64,000 nt of DNA from Streptomyces sp. MMG1121 (GCF_001280015.1 NZ_LGDV01000200.1:1-64000); one strand, 5' to 3'; counted from the stretch's first letter, positions 18,637-28,427 are shown. Numbers and translations are program-made. The notes: generated from the letters alone by a model not told the origin.

Positions 18637-19647
18637 TCAGTCGCCTTCCCGGCGCTCCCTCGTGGACAGCAGCCGGCGCAGCGAGTACAGCCGCGCCGGA
18701 TCCGCGTGGCCCTCCTCGACCCAGGCGTCCAGCGCGCAGTCGGGCTCGTCGTGGCTGCACGCGCGCGGGCAGTTCTCCGTACCCGCCGCCAGGTCCGGGA
18801 AGGCGTGGATCACCCGGGACGGATCGATGTGCGCGAGCCCGAAGGAGCGCACGCCCGGGGTGTCGATGACCCAGCCCTCGTCCCCGCCGAGCGGCAGCGC
18901 CAGCGCGGAGGTGGTGGTGTGTCGGCCCCGGCCCGTCACCGCGTTGACGTGTCCCGTCGAACGCCGCCGGTCCTTCGGGACGAGCGCGTTGACCAGGGTC
19001 GTCTTGCCGACGCCCGAGTGGCCGACGAACGCCGTGATCCGGCCGTCCAGTTGCGCCCGCACCCGGTCCGCCGCGTCCCCGTTCTCCAGCTCCTCGCGGC
19101 TGGTGACGACGTACGGGATGTCGAGGTCGCCGTACAGCTCCAGCAGCTTGTCCGGCGGGGCCAGGTCCGACTTCGTCATCACCAGCAGCGGCTCCAGGCC
19201 GCCGTCGAAGGCCGCGACCAGACAGCGGTCGATCAGCCGGGGGCGGGGTTCCGGATCGGCGAGGGCCGTCACGATCGCCAGCTGGTCGGCGTTGGCGACG
19301 ACCACCCGCTCGAACGGATCGTCGTCGTCGGCCGTGCGCCGCAGCACCGAGGCGCGCTCCTCGATGCGCACGATCCGCGCGAGGGTGTCCTTCTTGCCGG
19401 ACAGATCGCCGACCAGCGCCACCCGGTCGCCCACCACGGCAGCCTTGCGGCCCAGTTCGCGGGCCTTCATCGCCATGATCACCTGGTCCTCGACCAGGCA
19501 GGTCAGCCGGCCCCGGTCGACGGTGAGGACCATGCCCTCGGCCGCGTCCTCGTGCTTGGGCCGGATGTTCGTACGCGGCCGGTTGCCCTTGCGGTTGGGA
19601 CGGCTGCGGATGTCGTCCTCGTCGGTGTGCTTGCCGTAGCGGCGCAT
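18637..19647 (-). CDS. rsgA: Ribosome small-subunit-dependent GTPase A
   Basis: The 336-residue protein is a circularly permuted GTPase: G4 (MTKSD, about 178) precedes G1 (GHSGVGKTT, about 229) and G3 (DTPG). An OB-fold comes first (about 38-110) and a Cys/His zinc segment (CPRACSHDEPDCAL) closes the protein. RsgA acts in late 30S subunit maturation. Its start is 9 nt downstream of the aroA stop on the same strand, so the two are cotranscribed. Confidence 0.93.
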   Translation of the reverse strand: MRRYGKHTDEDDIRSRPNRKGNRPRTNIRPKHEDAAEGMVLTVDRGRLTCLVEDQVIMAMKARELGRKAAVVGDRVALVGDLSGKKDTLARIVRIEERASVLRRTADDDDPFERVVVANADQLAIVTALADPEPRPRLIDRCLVAAFDGGLEPLLVMTKSDLAPPDKLLELYGDLDIPYVVTSREELENGDAADRVRAQLDGRITAFVGHSGVGKTTLVNALVPKDRRRSTGHVNAVTGRGRHTTTSALALPLGGDEGWVIDTPGVRSFGLAHIDPSRVIHAFPDLAAGTENCPRACSHDEPDCALDAWVEEGHADPARLYSLRRLLSTRERREGD

Positions 19648-19656
19648 GGCGTGTCC

Positions 19657-20997
19657 CTACTGCCCGAGCATCCCGGTCCACAGCTCGGGGAAGTCCGGCA
19701 GGGTCTTGGCCGTCGTCGCCACGTTCTCGATGAGCACGCCCTCGACCGCGAGGCCGAGGATCGCGCCGGCGGTCGCCATGCGGTGGTCCTCGTAGGTGTG
19801 GAAGGTCCCGCCGTGCAGCGGGCGCGGGCGGATGTGCAGGCCGTCGGCCGTCTCCGTGACGTCACCGCCGAGTTCGTTGATCTCCTTGGTGAGCGCGGCC
19901 AGCCGGTCGGTCTCGTGCAGTCGCAGATGGGCCACGCCGCGCAGCGTGGAGGGGGAGTCCGCGAGGGCGGCCACGGCCGCGACGCCCGGGGTCAGCTCGC
20001 CGACGTCGCCGAGGTCCACGTCGATACCGTGGATGGCACCCGAACCGGTGAACACCAGCCCGTAGTCGGTGAGTTCACAGAAACCGCCCATCTCGGTGAA
20101 GATCTCCCGCAGCCGGTCGCCGGGCTGCGTGGTCCGCTGCGGCCAGTCCGGGACGACCACCTTGCCGCCGGTCACCAGCGCCGCCGCCAGGAACGGCTGG
20201 GCGTTGGACAGGTCCGGCTCGATCGTGAGGTCCCGGCCGAGCAGCGCGCCCGGCGTCACCCGCCACACGTTCGGCTCGCCGCCGGACTCCGGGGTGTCCA
20301 CCTGGGCGCCGACCGCGCGCAGCATGTCGACGGTCATCCGGATGTGCGGCATGGACGGGAGGGTCGCGCCGGTGTGCCGGACCTCGACGCCCTGGTTGAA
20401 ACGCGGGCCGGACAGCAGCAGGGCCGACACGAACTGGGACGAGGACGACGCGTCGATCGACACCGGGCCGCCGTCCAGCGCGCCGCCGCCGTGCACGGTC
20501 AGCGGCAGCGCGCCCCGGCCGTCGTCGTCGATCCGGGCGCCGAGCACGCGCAGCGCGTCGATCACACCGTGCAGGGGGCGCTCGTACGACCGCGGGTCGC
20601 CGTCGAACCGGATCGGGCCGTCGGCCAGCGCGGCCACCGGCGGCAGGAAGCGCATCACCGTGCCGGCGTTGCCGACGTCGACCGTGGCCGGACCGCGCAG
20701 TCCGGTGGGCAGCACCCGCCAGGCCTCGCCGGTGCCGTCGGGGCCGCCCGCGGCGGAGGAGCTGGATGACACCGTCTCCTCGATCTCCACCCCCATGGCC
20801 CGCAGGGCGCCGGCCATCAGCAGGGTGTCGCGCGAGCGCAGCGGGCGGCGCAGCCAGCCGGGCTCGGAGGCGAGGGCGGCGAGGACGAGGGCGCGGTTGG
20901 TGACCGACTTGGACCCCGGCACGTGGACCGTCGCGTCGACGGCTCCGCTCGCGTGCGGGGCGGGCCAGAGGGCGGGAGGGGCGGTGTTCGGGGCCAT
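19657..20997 (-). CDS. aroA: 3-phosphoshikimate 1-carboxyvinyltransferase (EPSP synthase)
   Basis: The 446-residue enzyme makes EPSP from shikimate-3-phosphate and PEP in aromatic amino acid biosynthesis. Key segments are [11 protein letters not shown] (S3P/PEP-binding Lys, about 27-37), [12 protein letters not shown] (about 112-123), [11 protein letters not shown] and [20 protein letters not shown] box ends 8 nt before the ATG at 20997, suggesting a leaderless or near-leaderless mRNA. rsgA follows directly. A small Ser-rich insertion ([12 protein letters not shown]) near residue 75 is a family variation. Confidence 0.95.
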   Translation of the reverse strand: MAPNTAPPALWPAPHASGAVDATVHVPGSKSVTNRALVLAALASEPGWLRRPLRSRDTLLMAGALRAMGVEIEETVSSSSSAAGGPDGTGEAWRVLPTGLRGPATVDVGNAGTVMRFLPPVAALADGPIRFDGDPRSYERPLHGVIDALRVLGARIDDDGRGALPLTVHGGGALDGGPVSIDASSSSQFVSALLLSGPRFNQGVEVRHTGATLPSMPHIRMTVDMLRAVGAQVDTPESGGEPNVWRVTPGALLGRDLTIEPDLSNAQPFLAAALVTGGKVVVPDWPQRTTQPGDRLREIFTEMGGFCELTDYGLVFTGSGAIHGIDVDLGDVGELTPGVAAVAALADSPSTLRGVAHLRLHETDRLAALTKEINELGGDVTETADGLHIRPRPLHGGTFHTYEDHRMATAGAILGLAVEGVLIENVATTAKTLPDFPELWTGMLGQ

Positions 20998-21135
20998 GGG
21001 GTCACTTTATAAGGAGGCCGACATTCGGGTGCGGCGCCGTTGGGGCTGGTCGCGCCCCCACGGCGGTGCCGCGTATCGGTACGGCCCCGTACCCCCGCCG
21101 ATGCTGCCCCCCGCGGGGCGCGTCGTCCCTCCGGC

Positions 21136-21858
21136 TCACACCTCCAGCAGCCAGCGACCCCCACCGATCAAGGAGCACACCGACACCGCGTGGAACAGGA
21201 ACAGCCACAGCCCCGCCGGTACGTGCGTCAGCCGCGACAGCTGGTCCGCGTCCGAGTCCCCGGCCCCTCCCCGGGACCGCTTCGTCTGCAGCTCGAACGG
21301 CGGTCGTACCCCGCCCAGCAGCAGGAACCACACCACCGCGTACGCGAAGGCGGCCTGCACCTGGGAGCCCGCCAGCCAGGACACCAGCAGGAAGGCGCCG
21401 CCGGCCAGGACCACGGTCAGCAGGCCGTACGCGTTGCGGATCATGACCAGCATCGCCACCAGCAGGGCGGTCGCCGCCCACAGCAGCAGCGTGATCCGGC
21501 CGGCGGCCAGCAGGGCGGCGCCGCCGAGGCCCAGCAGCGAGGGCGCCGTGTAGCCGGCGGCGGCCGTCAGGATCATGCCCAGCCCGTACGGCTTGCCCCG
21601 GCTGACGGTGAGGCCACTGGTGTCGGAGTGCAGCCGGATGCCCGTGAGCTGCCGGCCGGTGAGCAGCGCGATCAGACCGTGGCCGCCCTCGTGCGCGATG
21701 GTGATCGCGTTGCGCGCTATGCGCCACAAGGGGTGCGGGACGATGACGGCGAGCGCGGCGGCCAGCGTGGCCAGCACCACCCACAGATCGGGGTCGGGCT
21801 GGGTCCCGGTGAGCCGGTCCCAGAGGTCGGGCAGCGCGAGGGCGGCGAGGCTGTCCAT
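21136..21858 (-). CDS. M50-family membrane metalloprotease-like protein
   Basis: The 240-residue protein has about six hydrophobic segments and the zinc motif HEGGH (about residues 56-60) next to the first transmembrane helix, as in M50B/peptidase_M50-like proteins of actinobacteria. The second zinc ligand segment of classical site-2 proteases is not clear, so proteolytic activity is inferred only. It is divergent from the SRAP gene with a 49-bp spacer. Confidence 0.8.
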   Translation of the reverse strand: MDSLAALALPDLWDRLTGTQPDPDLWVVLATLAAALAVIVPHPLWRIARNAITIAHEGGHGLIALLTGRQLTGIRLHSDTSGLTVSRGKPYGLGMILTAAAGYTAPSLLGLGGAALLAAGRITLLLWAATALLVAMLVMIRNAYGLLTVVLAGGAFLLVSWLAGSQVQAAFAYAVVWFLLLGGVRPPFELQTKRSRGGAGDSDADQLSRLTHVPAGLWLFLFHAVSVCSLIGGGRWLLEV

Positions 21859-21907
21859 GGTTCGAGCGGCTCCCTGTGCTGATACGCGGTCTGGCAGTGT
21901 TGCCTGT

Positions 21908-22762
21908 ATGTGCGGACGGTATGCATCGAGTCGTAGGCCCGAGGATCTCGCAGGAGTCTTCGAGATCGAGATGGGGGTCCCCCCAGGGCGCGCGGAGTCG
22001 GACCTCTGGCGGAGGGAGCCCGAGGAGACCTTGGAGCCGGACTACAACGTGGCTCCCACCAAGGAGGTCTACGCCGTACTCGACCGCCCCCTGAAAGACG
22101 CGGACTCCCCGCGTCCGGTTCGCCAGCTGCGCAAACTCAGGTGGGGACTGGTGCCGTCCTGGGCCAAGACGCCCGAGGGCGGTGCCCGGATGATCAACGC
22201 ACGCGCGGAGACCGTGCACGAGAAGCCCTCCTACCGGCGTGCGTTCGCCGCCCGGCGCTGCATCCTGCCCGCCGACGGCTACTACGAGTGGGTCACCGGC
22301 AAGGACGAGCGCGAGCTGGAGGTCGAGGGCAGGAAGAAGCGGCCGCGCAAGCAGCCGTACTTCGTGCTGCCCGCCGACGGCTCGGTGTTCGCGATGGCCG
22401 GGCTGTACGAGTTCTGGCGCGACCGGACCCTGCCCGACGACCACCCCCGGGCCTGGTGGGTCACCTGCTCGGTGATCACCACGGAGGCCGAGAGGACGCC
22501 GCTGGCCGTCGCCCCCGCCGACGGCCCGGGCACCCTCGCCGACATCCACCCCCGGATGCCGCTGATGCTCACCCCGGACCGCTGGGACGCCTGGCTGGAC
22601 CCCGCCCGCACCGAACCGGACGACCTGCGCGAGCTGCTCGCCCCGCCGCCGCCCGGCCTGATGCGCGCCTACCCGGTCTCCACGGCCGTCAGCAACGTCC
22701 GCAACAACGGCCCGGAGCTGCTGAAGGAGCTGGCGGCGCCGGAAGAGGGCACACTCTTCTAG
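21908..22762 (+). CDS. SRAP (HMCES/YedK-like) abasic-site processing protein
   Basis: The 284-residue protein begins MCGRY, giving Cys2 after Met removal, the residue that forms a thiazolidine crosslink to abasic sites in single-stranded DNA. Other conserved elements are NARAET (about 100), DGYYEW with the catalytic Glu (about 122-127) and the His of HPRMP. A charged 30-residue insertion (KDERELEVEGRKKRPRKQ) precedes the core strand PYFVLP, as in other Streptomyces. The GTG of the next gene lies 2 nt downstream, so they form an operon. Confidence 0.9.
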   Translation: MCGRYASSRRPEDLAGVFEIEMGVPPGRAESDLWRREPEETLEPDYNVAPTKEVYAVLDRPLKDADSPRPVRQLRKLRWGLVPSWAKTPEGGARMINARAETVHEKPSYRRAFAARRCILPADGYYEWVTGKDERELEVEGRKKRPRKQPYFVLPADGSVFAMAGLYEFWRDRTLPDDHPRAWWVTCSVITTEAERTPLAVAPADGPGTLADIHPRMPLMLTPDRWDAWLDPARTEPDDLRELLAPPPPGLMRAYPVSTAVSNVRNNGPELLKELAAPEEGTLF

Positions 22763-22763
22763 C

Positions 22764-23390
22764 GTGATCGAGATTGTCGAGACGGACGCCGGGACCGCAC
22801 GCATCACCTGGCACCGGGCGAAGAAGGCGCGGCTGGTGCTGGCCGTGAGTCATGGGGCCGGCGGTGGCATCGAGGCCCGGGACCTGCGGGCACTAGCGGA
22901 GGTGCTCCCGGGACACGGCGTGACCGTGGCCCTCGTCGAGCAGCCCTGGCGGGTCGCGGGCAAGAAGGTCGCGCCCGCGCCGAGGACCCTGGACAGCGGC
23001 TGGCGCGGCATCTGGCCGGCGCTGGCCGGGATGGATCTGCCGGTGATCTCCGGCGGGCGCAGCGCCGGTGCCCGGGTCGCCTGCCGTACGGCGGCCGAGC
23101 TGGGCGCGCACGCCGTACTCGCGCTGAGCTTCCCGCTGCACCCGCCGGGCAAGCCGGAGAAGTCCCGCGCCGGGGAACTGCTCGGCGCCGGGGTCCCCAC
23201 GCTCGTCGTCCAGGGCGGCAACGACCCCTTCGGGAAGCCGGAGGAGTTCCCGGAGGGCGACTTCCGGCTGATCGAGGTGCCGTACGGGGATCACGGGTTC
23301 GTGGTCCCCAAGCGCGCGGAGATCGGCCAGGAGCGGGCCCTGGAGGTCATCACCGAGGGCGTCGTGGAGTGGCTGGCGTCACTCGGGTGA
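22764..23390 (+). CDS. Alpha/beta-hydrolase (KANL3/Tex30-like)
   Basis: The 208-residue protein has the nucleophile elbow GGRSAGAR (about residues 93-100), an SHGAGG oxyanion segment near 31, an acidic residue in VVQGGNDPFG and the late His in YGDHGFVV, giving a complete catalytic triad. It matches the dienelactone-hydrolase-like KANL3/Tex30 group with unknown substrate. It is probably cotranscribed with the SRAP gene; sigR lies just downstream behind its own promoter. Confidence 0.8.
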   Translation: MIEIVETDAGTARITWHRAKKARLVLAVSHGAGGGIEARDLRALAEVLPGHGVTVALVEQPWRVAGKKVAPAPRTLDSGWRGIWPALAGMDLPVISGGRSAGARVACRTAAELGAHAVLALSFPLHPPGKPEKSRAGELLGAGVPTLVVQGGNDPFGKPEEFPEGDFRLIEVPYGDHGFVVPKRAEIGQERALEVITEGVVEWLASLG

Positions 23391-23396
23391 CGGCCG

Positions 23397-23422
23397 GGAA
23401 TGCGCGGCGCCGGAGCACTGTT
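23397..23422 (+). promoter_or_regulatory. SigR-type promoter (sigRp2)
   Basis: GGAAT at 23397 and GTT at 23420 are spaced exactly 18 nt, the known SigR consensus. It lies 60 nt upstream of the ATG at 23482, so its transcript can encode the long SigR' form. It gives positive autoregulation. Confidence 0.85.
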
Positions 23423-23481
23423 GTGGCGGACAGAAGTGCTGAGGCCTCGGCACCGACGTCGTAGGAGAGGAAGTCCGCCGC

Positions 23482-23646
23482 ATGGGTCCGACCATTTGCC
23501 CGAGCCGCAGCAGCCGCCTTGACCTGGACTGGTCGGTGCTGCACGCGGGCAAGACCGCTTCTATTCGAGCGGCGGCAGGTACGGGTCGTGTTCTATCCTC
23601 CGAAACGAGTGGGGCCGGTCTCGGTCCCGCCCGGGATCTTGAGGAG
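23482..23646 (+). CDS. sigR: 55-codon N-terminal extension of SigR (SigR' isoform)
   Basis: An in-frame ATG at 23482 with AGGAAG upstream adds exactly 55 codons to SigR. In S. coelicolor a 55-residue-extended, unstable SigR' made from the SigR-dependent transcript is known. The extension is basic and low-complexity with no recognisable domain. It is a part of the gene that continues to 24342, not a separate gene. Confidence 0.7.
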
Positions 23647-24342
23647 GTGGGTCCGGTCACCGGTACCGACGCAGGGACCGACAACGGCCAGGCGGAGCAG
23701 CCCGAGGGCCGGGGCGTCAGCGCGGAGTCGACCTCCGAGTCCACCACGGAGCGCAGCGCGCGCTTCGAGCGGGACGCGCTCGAATTCCTCGACCAGATGT
23801 ACTCGGCCGCGCTGCGCATGACGCGTAACCCGGCCGACGCCGAGGACCTGGTGCAGGAGACGTATGCCAAGGCGTACGCGTCCTTCCACCAGTTCCGCGA
23901 GGGCACCAACCTCAAGGCGTGGCTGTACCGGATCCTCACCAACACGTTCATCAACTCCTACCGCAAGAAGCAGCGTGAGCCCCAGCGCTCCGCCGCGGAG
24001 GAGATCGAGGACTGGCAGCTGGCCCGCGCCGAGTCGCACATGTCGACGGGTCTGCGCTCCGCCGAGTCGCAGGCTCTCGACCACCTGCCCGACTCGGACG
24101 TGAAGGAAGCGCTGCAGGCGATCCCCGAGGAGTTCCGCATCGCCGTCTATCTCGCGGACGTAGAGGGCTTTGCGTACAAGGAGATCGCGGACATCATGGG
24201 GACACCCATCGGTACGGTGATGTCCCGGCTGCACCGGGGCCGCCGTCAACTGCGCGGCATGCTGGAGGACTACGCCCGTGACCGCGGGCTGGTTCCGGCG
24301 GGTGCCGGAGAGTCGAACGAAGCGAAAGGTTCGGGCTCATGA
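23647..24342 (+). CDS. sigR: ECF sigma factor SigR (thiol-oxidative stress)
   Basis: The 231-residue core form starts at GTG 23647 ([10 protein letters not shown]); a longer form starts at 23482. Region sigma2 covers about 50-120 ([18 protein letters not shown]) and sigma4 about 155-210 ([21 protein letters not shown]). SigR directs thioredoxin, mycothiol and protein-quality genes after disulfide stress and is held by RsrA, whose gene overlaps by four bases (ATGA). A TATCCT box near 23594, between the two start codons, could be the constitutive promoter that yields only the short form. Confidence 0.93.
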   Translation: MGPVTGTDAGTDNGQAEQPEGRGVSAESTSESTTERSARFERDALEFLDQMYSAALRMTRNPADAEDLVQETYAKAYASFHQFREGTNLKAWLYRILTNTFINSYRKKQREPQRSAAEEIEDWQLARAESHMSTGLRSAESQALDHLPDSDVKEALQAIPEEFRIAVYLADVEGFAYKEIADIMGTPIGTVMSRLHRGRRQLRGMLEDYARDRGLVPAGAGESNEAKGSGS

Positions 24343-24641
24343 GCTGCGGAGATCCGCACGAGACGGACTGCAGTGAGGTCCTCGACCATCTGTACGAGTT
24401 CCTCGACAGTGAGATGCCGGACGTCGATCGCGACAAGTTCCGGCACCACTTCGAGGAATGCTCCCCGTGCCTGGAGAAGTACGGCCTGGAGCAGGCCGTG
24501 AAGAAGCTCGTCAAGCGCTGCTGCGGACATGACGACGTTCCGGCGGATCTGCGTGCCAAGGTCATGGGGCGGCTCGATCTGATCCGCTCCGGGCAGGCCG
24601 TGCCCGAGCACGACGTGACCGCCACTCCGCAGGAGAGCTGA
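24339..24641 (+). CDS. rsrA: Zinc-containing redox anti-sigma factor RsrA
   Basis: The 100-residue ZAS-family protein carries Cys11, His37, Cys41 and Cys44 (HHFEECSPC), the zinc/redox ligands that release SigR when oxidised. The additional Cys61/Cys62 pair (VKRCCGHDD) is also conserved. ATG 24339 overlaps the sigR stop, giving coupled, near-stoichiometric synthesis. Confidence 0.95.
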   Translation: MSCGDPHETDCSEVLDHLYEFLDSEMPDVDRDKFRHHFEECSPCLEKYGLEQAVKKLVKRCCGHDDVPADLRAKVMGRLDLIRSGQAVPEHDVTATPQES

Positions 24642-24749
24642 CCGCCGGGTCATCACCCGAACGTGCTAATCCTCAGGTCATAAGCCCCGTACCCGCCGGT
24701 TTCCGCCCTAGGCTCCGAGCCTGGGCAGGTGTGGTCGGGGAGGGGCGCG

Positions 24750-26054
24750 ATGGAGGCGGTTCCGGCGAGAGCGCGCGGCTACGTGGCCGGCGTCGCCGTG
24801 CTGGCGCTGCTCTGCCTGCTGCCGCTGCCGACGATACGCACCCCCTGGTGGGCGCTCGGCCTGCTCTCCGCGCTCTACGCCGCCTGCGAGTACGTCGTAC
24901 GGCGTCGCTTCGGCGGCACCTTCTACCCCGTCCTGCTCGCCGGCGCGTTCCTGCTGCCCCCGCCGGCCGCCGCGCTGGTCCCGCTGCCCGCCGCCCTGCT
25001 GGGCCGGGTCGAGCAGCGGCCCGCCCTGCTCCGGCGGGTGTGGCGGGCCGCGCAGCCCGCGCTCGCCGTGTGGGGCGCGGCCAAGGTGCACTGGGCGCTC
25101 GGCGGCCGGGACGCCGTCGTCGCCTCCGACTTCCCCCGCGCCCTGCTGCCCGCCGGCGCCGCCGTCCTCGCCTTCTGCCTGGTTCTGGCCGTCCTCGACG
25201 GCGGCATCCGCGCGGTCGCCCTCGGTATCCCGCTGCGGCAGGCCTGGCGAGGGCTGCTGTCCCGCTCGCTCGCGCCGGTGGTGGTGCACGGACTCGCCGG
25301 GCTGATGATGGCCGTGCTGTGGCGCAGCCCGTACGGCCCGGTCGCCGCGCTGCTCGTGCTGCTGCCGATGGGCGTCTCCTGGTGGGTCTTCGCCCAGTAC
25401 CACCGCGAACGCGCCGCCCACCAGGCCACCATCCGCGCCCTCGTACAGGCCGTCGACATCAAGGACGGCTACACCCGCGGCCACAGCGAACGCGTCGGAC
25501 AGGCCTCCGTGATGATCGCCCGCGAACTCGGCATGGACGACGACCGCGTCGAGATGCTCCGCTTCGCCGGCATCCTGCACGACGTCGGCAAGCTCGGCGT
25601 CCCCACCCGGCTGCTGCGCAAGGACGGCCCGCTGACCCCCGAGGAACGCCGCATCATCGAACTGCACCCCGAGTACGGCCACGAGATGGTCCGCGGGATC
25701 TCCTTCCTCGGCGAGGCCCGCGCCGCGATCCTGCACCACCACGAACGCCTCGACGGCAGCGGCTACCCCTACGGCCTGGTCGGCACCCAGATCCCCGAGT
25801 CCGCCCGGATCGTCGCCGTCGCCGATGCCTTCGACGCCATGACCTCCACCCGCTCCTACCGCAGAGCCCGGCCGGTCGGGACGGCCGTCGCCGAGCTGGA
25901 GCGGTGCGCGGGCGCCCAGTTCGACCCCCGGATGGTCGGCGCGCTGGCCCGCGTCCTGCACCGCCAGGGCTGGCACCCCGCGGTCACCGCCGACGAACCC
26001 GCGCACAAGCGCGCACCCCAGGAGCCGGTCCCCAGCACCGGGACATCCGGGTGA
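24750..26054 (+). CDS. Membrane HD-GYP-type phosphohydrolase
   Basis: The 434-residue protein has about six N-terminal hydrophobic segments (residues 1-220, MASE-like) and a C-terminal HD-GYP domain (about 235-410) with the motifs HSERVGQAS, HDVGKLGVP, HHHERLDGSGYP and DAFDAMTS. HD-GYP proteins hydrolyse cyclic dinucleotides, mostly c-di-GMP, which controls Streptomyces development via BldD. GGGGAGGGG sits 6 nt before ATG 24750; GTG 24729 is less supported. It overlaps the following HD gene by a GTGA junction. Confidence 0.88.
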   Translation: MEAVPARARGYVAGVAVLALLCLLPLPTIRTPWWALGLLSALYAACEYVVRRRFGGTFYPVLLAGAFLLPPPAAALVPLPAALLGRVEQRPALLRRVWRAAQPALAVWGAAKVHWALGGRDAVVASDFPRALLPAGAAVLAFCLVLAVLDGGIRAVALGIPLRQAWRGLLSRSLAPVVVHGLAGLMMAVLWRSPYGPVAALLVLLPMGVSWWVFAQYHRERAAHQATIRALVQAVDIKDGYTRGHSERVGQASVMIARELGMDDDRVEMLRFAGILHDVGKLGVPTRLLRKDGPLTPEERRIIELHPEYGHEMVRGISFLGEARAAILHHHERLDGSGYPYGLVGTQIPESARIVAVADAFDAMTSTRSYRRARPVGTAVAELERCAGAQFDPRMVGALARVLHRQGWHPAVTADEPAHKRAPQEPVPSTGTSG

Positions 26055-27343
26055 ACGCCCTGCGGCCGATCCACGGCGCCGCCGCGCTCACCGCGGCCTG
26101 CTGCCTCGCCGCCACCCTGTGGACCGGCCTCGCGGACCGGGGTGTCGCGCTCGCCTTCGGGGTGCTCATAGCCGTCGGCGAGCTGACCCGGTGGAGCGAC
26201 GCCCGGATACGGCAGGCCGCGCCCCTCGCCACCGCCGGCTCGCTGTCGTACGCCCTGCTCGGCGCCGACGCCGGACAGCCCACCACCCATCGCGCCGCCC
26301 AGGTCGTCACCGTCGCCCTCGCCGCCGCCCTGCTCGGCGCCGTCCCGCACATCTGGTCCGGCCGTACCCTCACCCTCGACCACCTCGCCCGCCGCGTCCT
26401 GACCGTCGGCTTCGCCGCCGTCTGCTTCCAACCCCTGTACAACGAAGGCCTGTTGGCCTCCTGGATCGGCCCCGCCTATGCCCTGCTCCTCATCGCCCTG
26501 CTCGGTCTCACCAGCCTGTGCGACGCCGTCCTGGCCGCCGCCCTCGCGCACGCCCGCACCCGCTGGCCGTTCGGCCCGCTGCTGCGCGAGGAGCTGCGCG
26601 GACTGCTCGGCATCGGCTCCGCCGTCTGCGCGACCGGCGCCGTGATGGCGCTCGCGGTCGCCGTCGCCGGACTGTGGGCGCTGCCCGTGTTCTGCCTGCC
26701 CCTGCTGCTCACCCAGCTCTCCGTCCGTCGGTACGCCGCGGTGCGCGCCACCTACCGGCAGACCATCGCCTCCCTCGCCCGCGCCACCGAGATAGCCGGG
26801 TACACCCCCGCGGGCCACGCCCGCCGGGTCGCCGCGCTCAGCCTCGCCGTCGGCCGCGATCTCGGCCTCACCGGGGACGAACTGACCGTTCTGGAGTACG
26901 CGGCCCTCATGCACGACATCGGCCAGCTCAGCCTGGTCGACCCGGTCCCGGCCGGTGCCACCGCGGACCTGCCCGCCGCGCAGCAGCGGCGCATCGCGCT
27001 GCTCGGCGGGGCCGTCGTCCGGCAGACCGGGGTGGACGCGGCCGTCGCCGTCGTGGTCGAGCGGCAGGCCGACCCCTGCCCGGAGCAGCCCGTCGCCGCA
27101 CGGATCGTCCGGGCCGTGAACGCCTACGAGGAGAAGACCCGGGACGCCGGCCCCGAAGGTCCGCTGTGGGCACTGGAGGAACTGCGCCTCGCCGCCGCCG
27201 GGGACTACGCCCCCGAGGTCGTCGAGTCCCTCGCCCGGGTGCTGGCCCAGCCGAGCGGCTGGCGGGAGACCGGGCCGGCGCAGGCCGACGGGAGACGTAC
27301 GGCACTGTCTGACCCCGCGCGTGGCTGGGTAACCCATGGGTAA
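26051..27343 (+). CDS. Membrane protein with divergent HD domain
   Basis: The 430-residue product has the same layout as its neighbour: six or more hydrophobic segments (about 1-215) then an HD domain (about 230-400) in which HDIGQLSLVD is kept, but the GYP segment is degenerate (VVVERQADPCPEQP replaces the HHERxDGxGYP motif). It is therefore a likely inactive or regulatory partner of the upstream HD-GYP protein, with which it is translationally coupled (GTGA). Confidence 0.85.
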   Translation: MNALRPIHGAAALTAACCLAATLWTGLADRGVALAFGVLIAVGELTRWSDARIRQAAPLATAGSLSYALLGADAGQPTTHRAAQVVTVALAAALLGAVPHIWSGRTLTLDHLARRVLTVGFAAVCFQPLYNEGLLASWIGPAYALLLIALLGLTSLCDAVLAAALAHARTRWPFGPLLREELRGLLGIGSAVCATGAVMALAVAVAGLWALPVFCLPLLLTQLSVRRYAAVRATYRQTIASLARATEIAGYTPAGHARRVAALSLAVGRDLGLTGDELTVLEYAALMHDIGQLSLVDPVPAGATADLPAAQQRRIALLGGAVVRQTGVDAAVAVVVERQADPCPEQPVAARIVRAVNAYEEKTRDAGPEGPLWALEELRLAAAGDYAPEVVESLARVLAQPSGWRETGPAQADGRRTALSDPARGWVTHG

Positions 27344-27443
27344 TGAGCGCCTTTCCCACCGTACGTGGTTGGATGCGAGGGAGAGGGTGTCCGGGGGCAC
27401 AAGCCAGCCCACTGTGTGGAAATGGAACTGGCAGGCGGGAATC

Positions 27444-28427
27444 GTGAGGATCTTCGGCAAGGGACGGCACCGGCCCTCCGCCTCCTGGCGGCAGGCCACG
27501 GACCGCGCGTTCACACTCATCGGCGACGGACGCTACGAGGACGCGGGCGAGCTGCTGACACGGGCCGCCGATCTGGAACCCTGGCTGTCGGAGTCCTGGT
27601 TCAACCTCGCCCTGCTGCACAAGTTCCGGCACGACTGGGAGCAGGCCCGCGCGGCCGGCCTGAGGGCGGTCGCCCTGCTCGACCGGGAGACCGGTACGCC
27701 CGACTGGTGGAACGTCGGCATCGCCGCCACCGCCCTGCAGGACTGGCCGCTGGCCCGTCGCGCCTGGCAGGCGTACGGACTGAAGGTGCCCGGGTCAGGC
27801 GCCGCCGCGGTCGGCGAACCGGTCGGCATGGAGCTGGGCAGCGCGGCCGTACGGCTCTCCCCGGAGGGTGAGGCCGAGGTCGTGTGGGGCCGCCGGCTCG
27901 ACCCGGCGCGCATCGAGGTGCTGTCCATCCCGCTTCCCTCGTCCGGACGGCGCTGGGGCGAGGTCGTCCTGCACGACGGGGTCCCGCACGGCGAGCGCAC
28001 GACGTCCGCGGGGCATTCCTACCCGGTCTTCGACGAGATCGAGCTGTGGGCGCCCTCGCCCGTGCCGACCTGGGTGGTCCTGCTGGAGGCGGCCACGGAG
28101 GCGGACCGGGACGCGCTGGAGCAGCTCGCCGCCGACGCGGGGTTCGCCGCGGAGGACTGGTCGTCGTCCGTGCGGCTGCTGTGCCGGACGTGTTCCGAGT
28201 CCCGGATGCCTTCCGACGAGGGCGAAGGGATGCAGCTGGATCCGCATGATCACAGTGAGCCCGGTCACCCGGGGCCGCTGGGGCATCGGACGGACGGGCA
28301 GCTGTGGGTGCCGGAGCGGGAGTGCGGCGTGGCCGCGCCGGCTTCGTTGGTGCGGGGGCTGCTGGACGGATGGGTTGCGGACAGCCCTGATTCCCGGGAC
28401 TGGCGGGATCTCGAAGAGGTGTGCTGA
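27444..28427 (+). CDS. TPR-domain protein
   Basis: The 327-residue protein has two or three TPR units (about 15-110; FTLIGDGRYEDAGELLTRAADLEP) and a C-terminal domain of unknown type with conserved CRTCSES (about 250) and an acidic/His-rich stretch. GTG 27444 is preceded by GGCGGGAA; a longer reading from 27336 has no ribosome site. It lies between the HD genes and def; no partner is clear. Confidence 0.8.
   Translation: MRIFGKGRHRPSASWRQATDRAFTLIGDGRYEDAGELLTRAADLEPWLSESWFNLALLHKFRHDWEQARAAGLRAVALLDRETGTPDWWNVGIAATALQDWPLARRAWQAYGLKVPGSGAAAVGEPVGMELGSAAVRLSPEGEAEVVWGRRLDPARIEVLSIPLPSSGRRWGEVVLHDGVPHGERTTSAGHSYPVFDEIELWAPSPVPTWVVLLEAATEADRDALEQLAADAGFAAEDWSSSVRLLCRTCSESRMPSDEGEGMQLDPHDHSEPGHPGPLGHRTDGQLWVPERECGVAAPASLVRGLLDGWVADSPDSRDWRDLEEVC

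Noticed and set aside
18553..18640. Guanidine riboswitch upstream of the SugE/Gdx-like exporter
   Set aside because: The leader is short and shows neither the ykkC core nor paired ACGR-loop hairpins.
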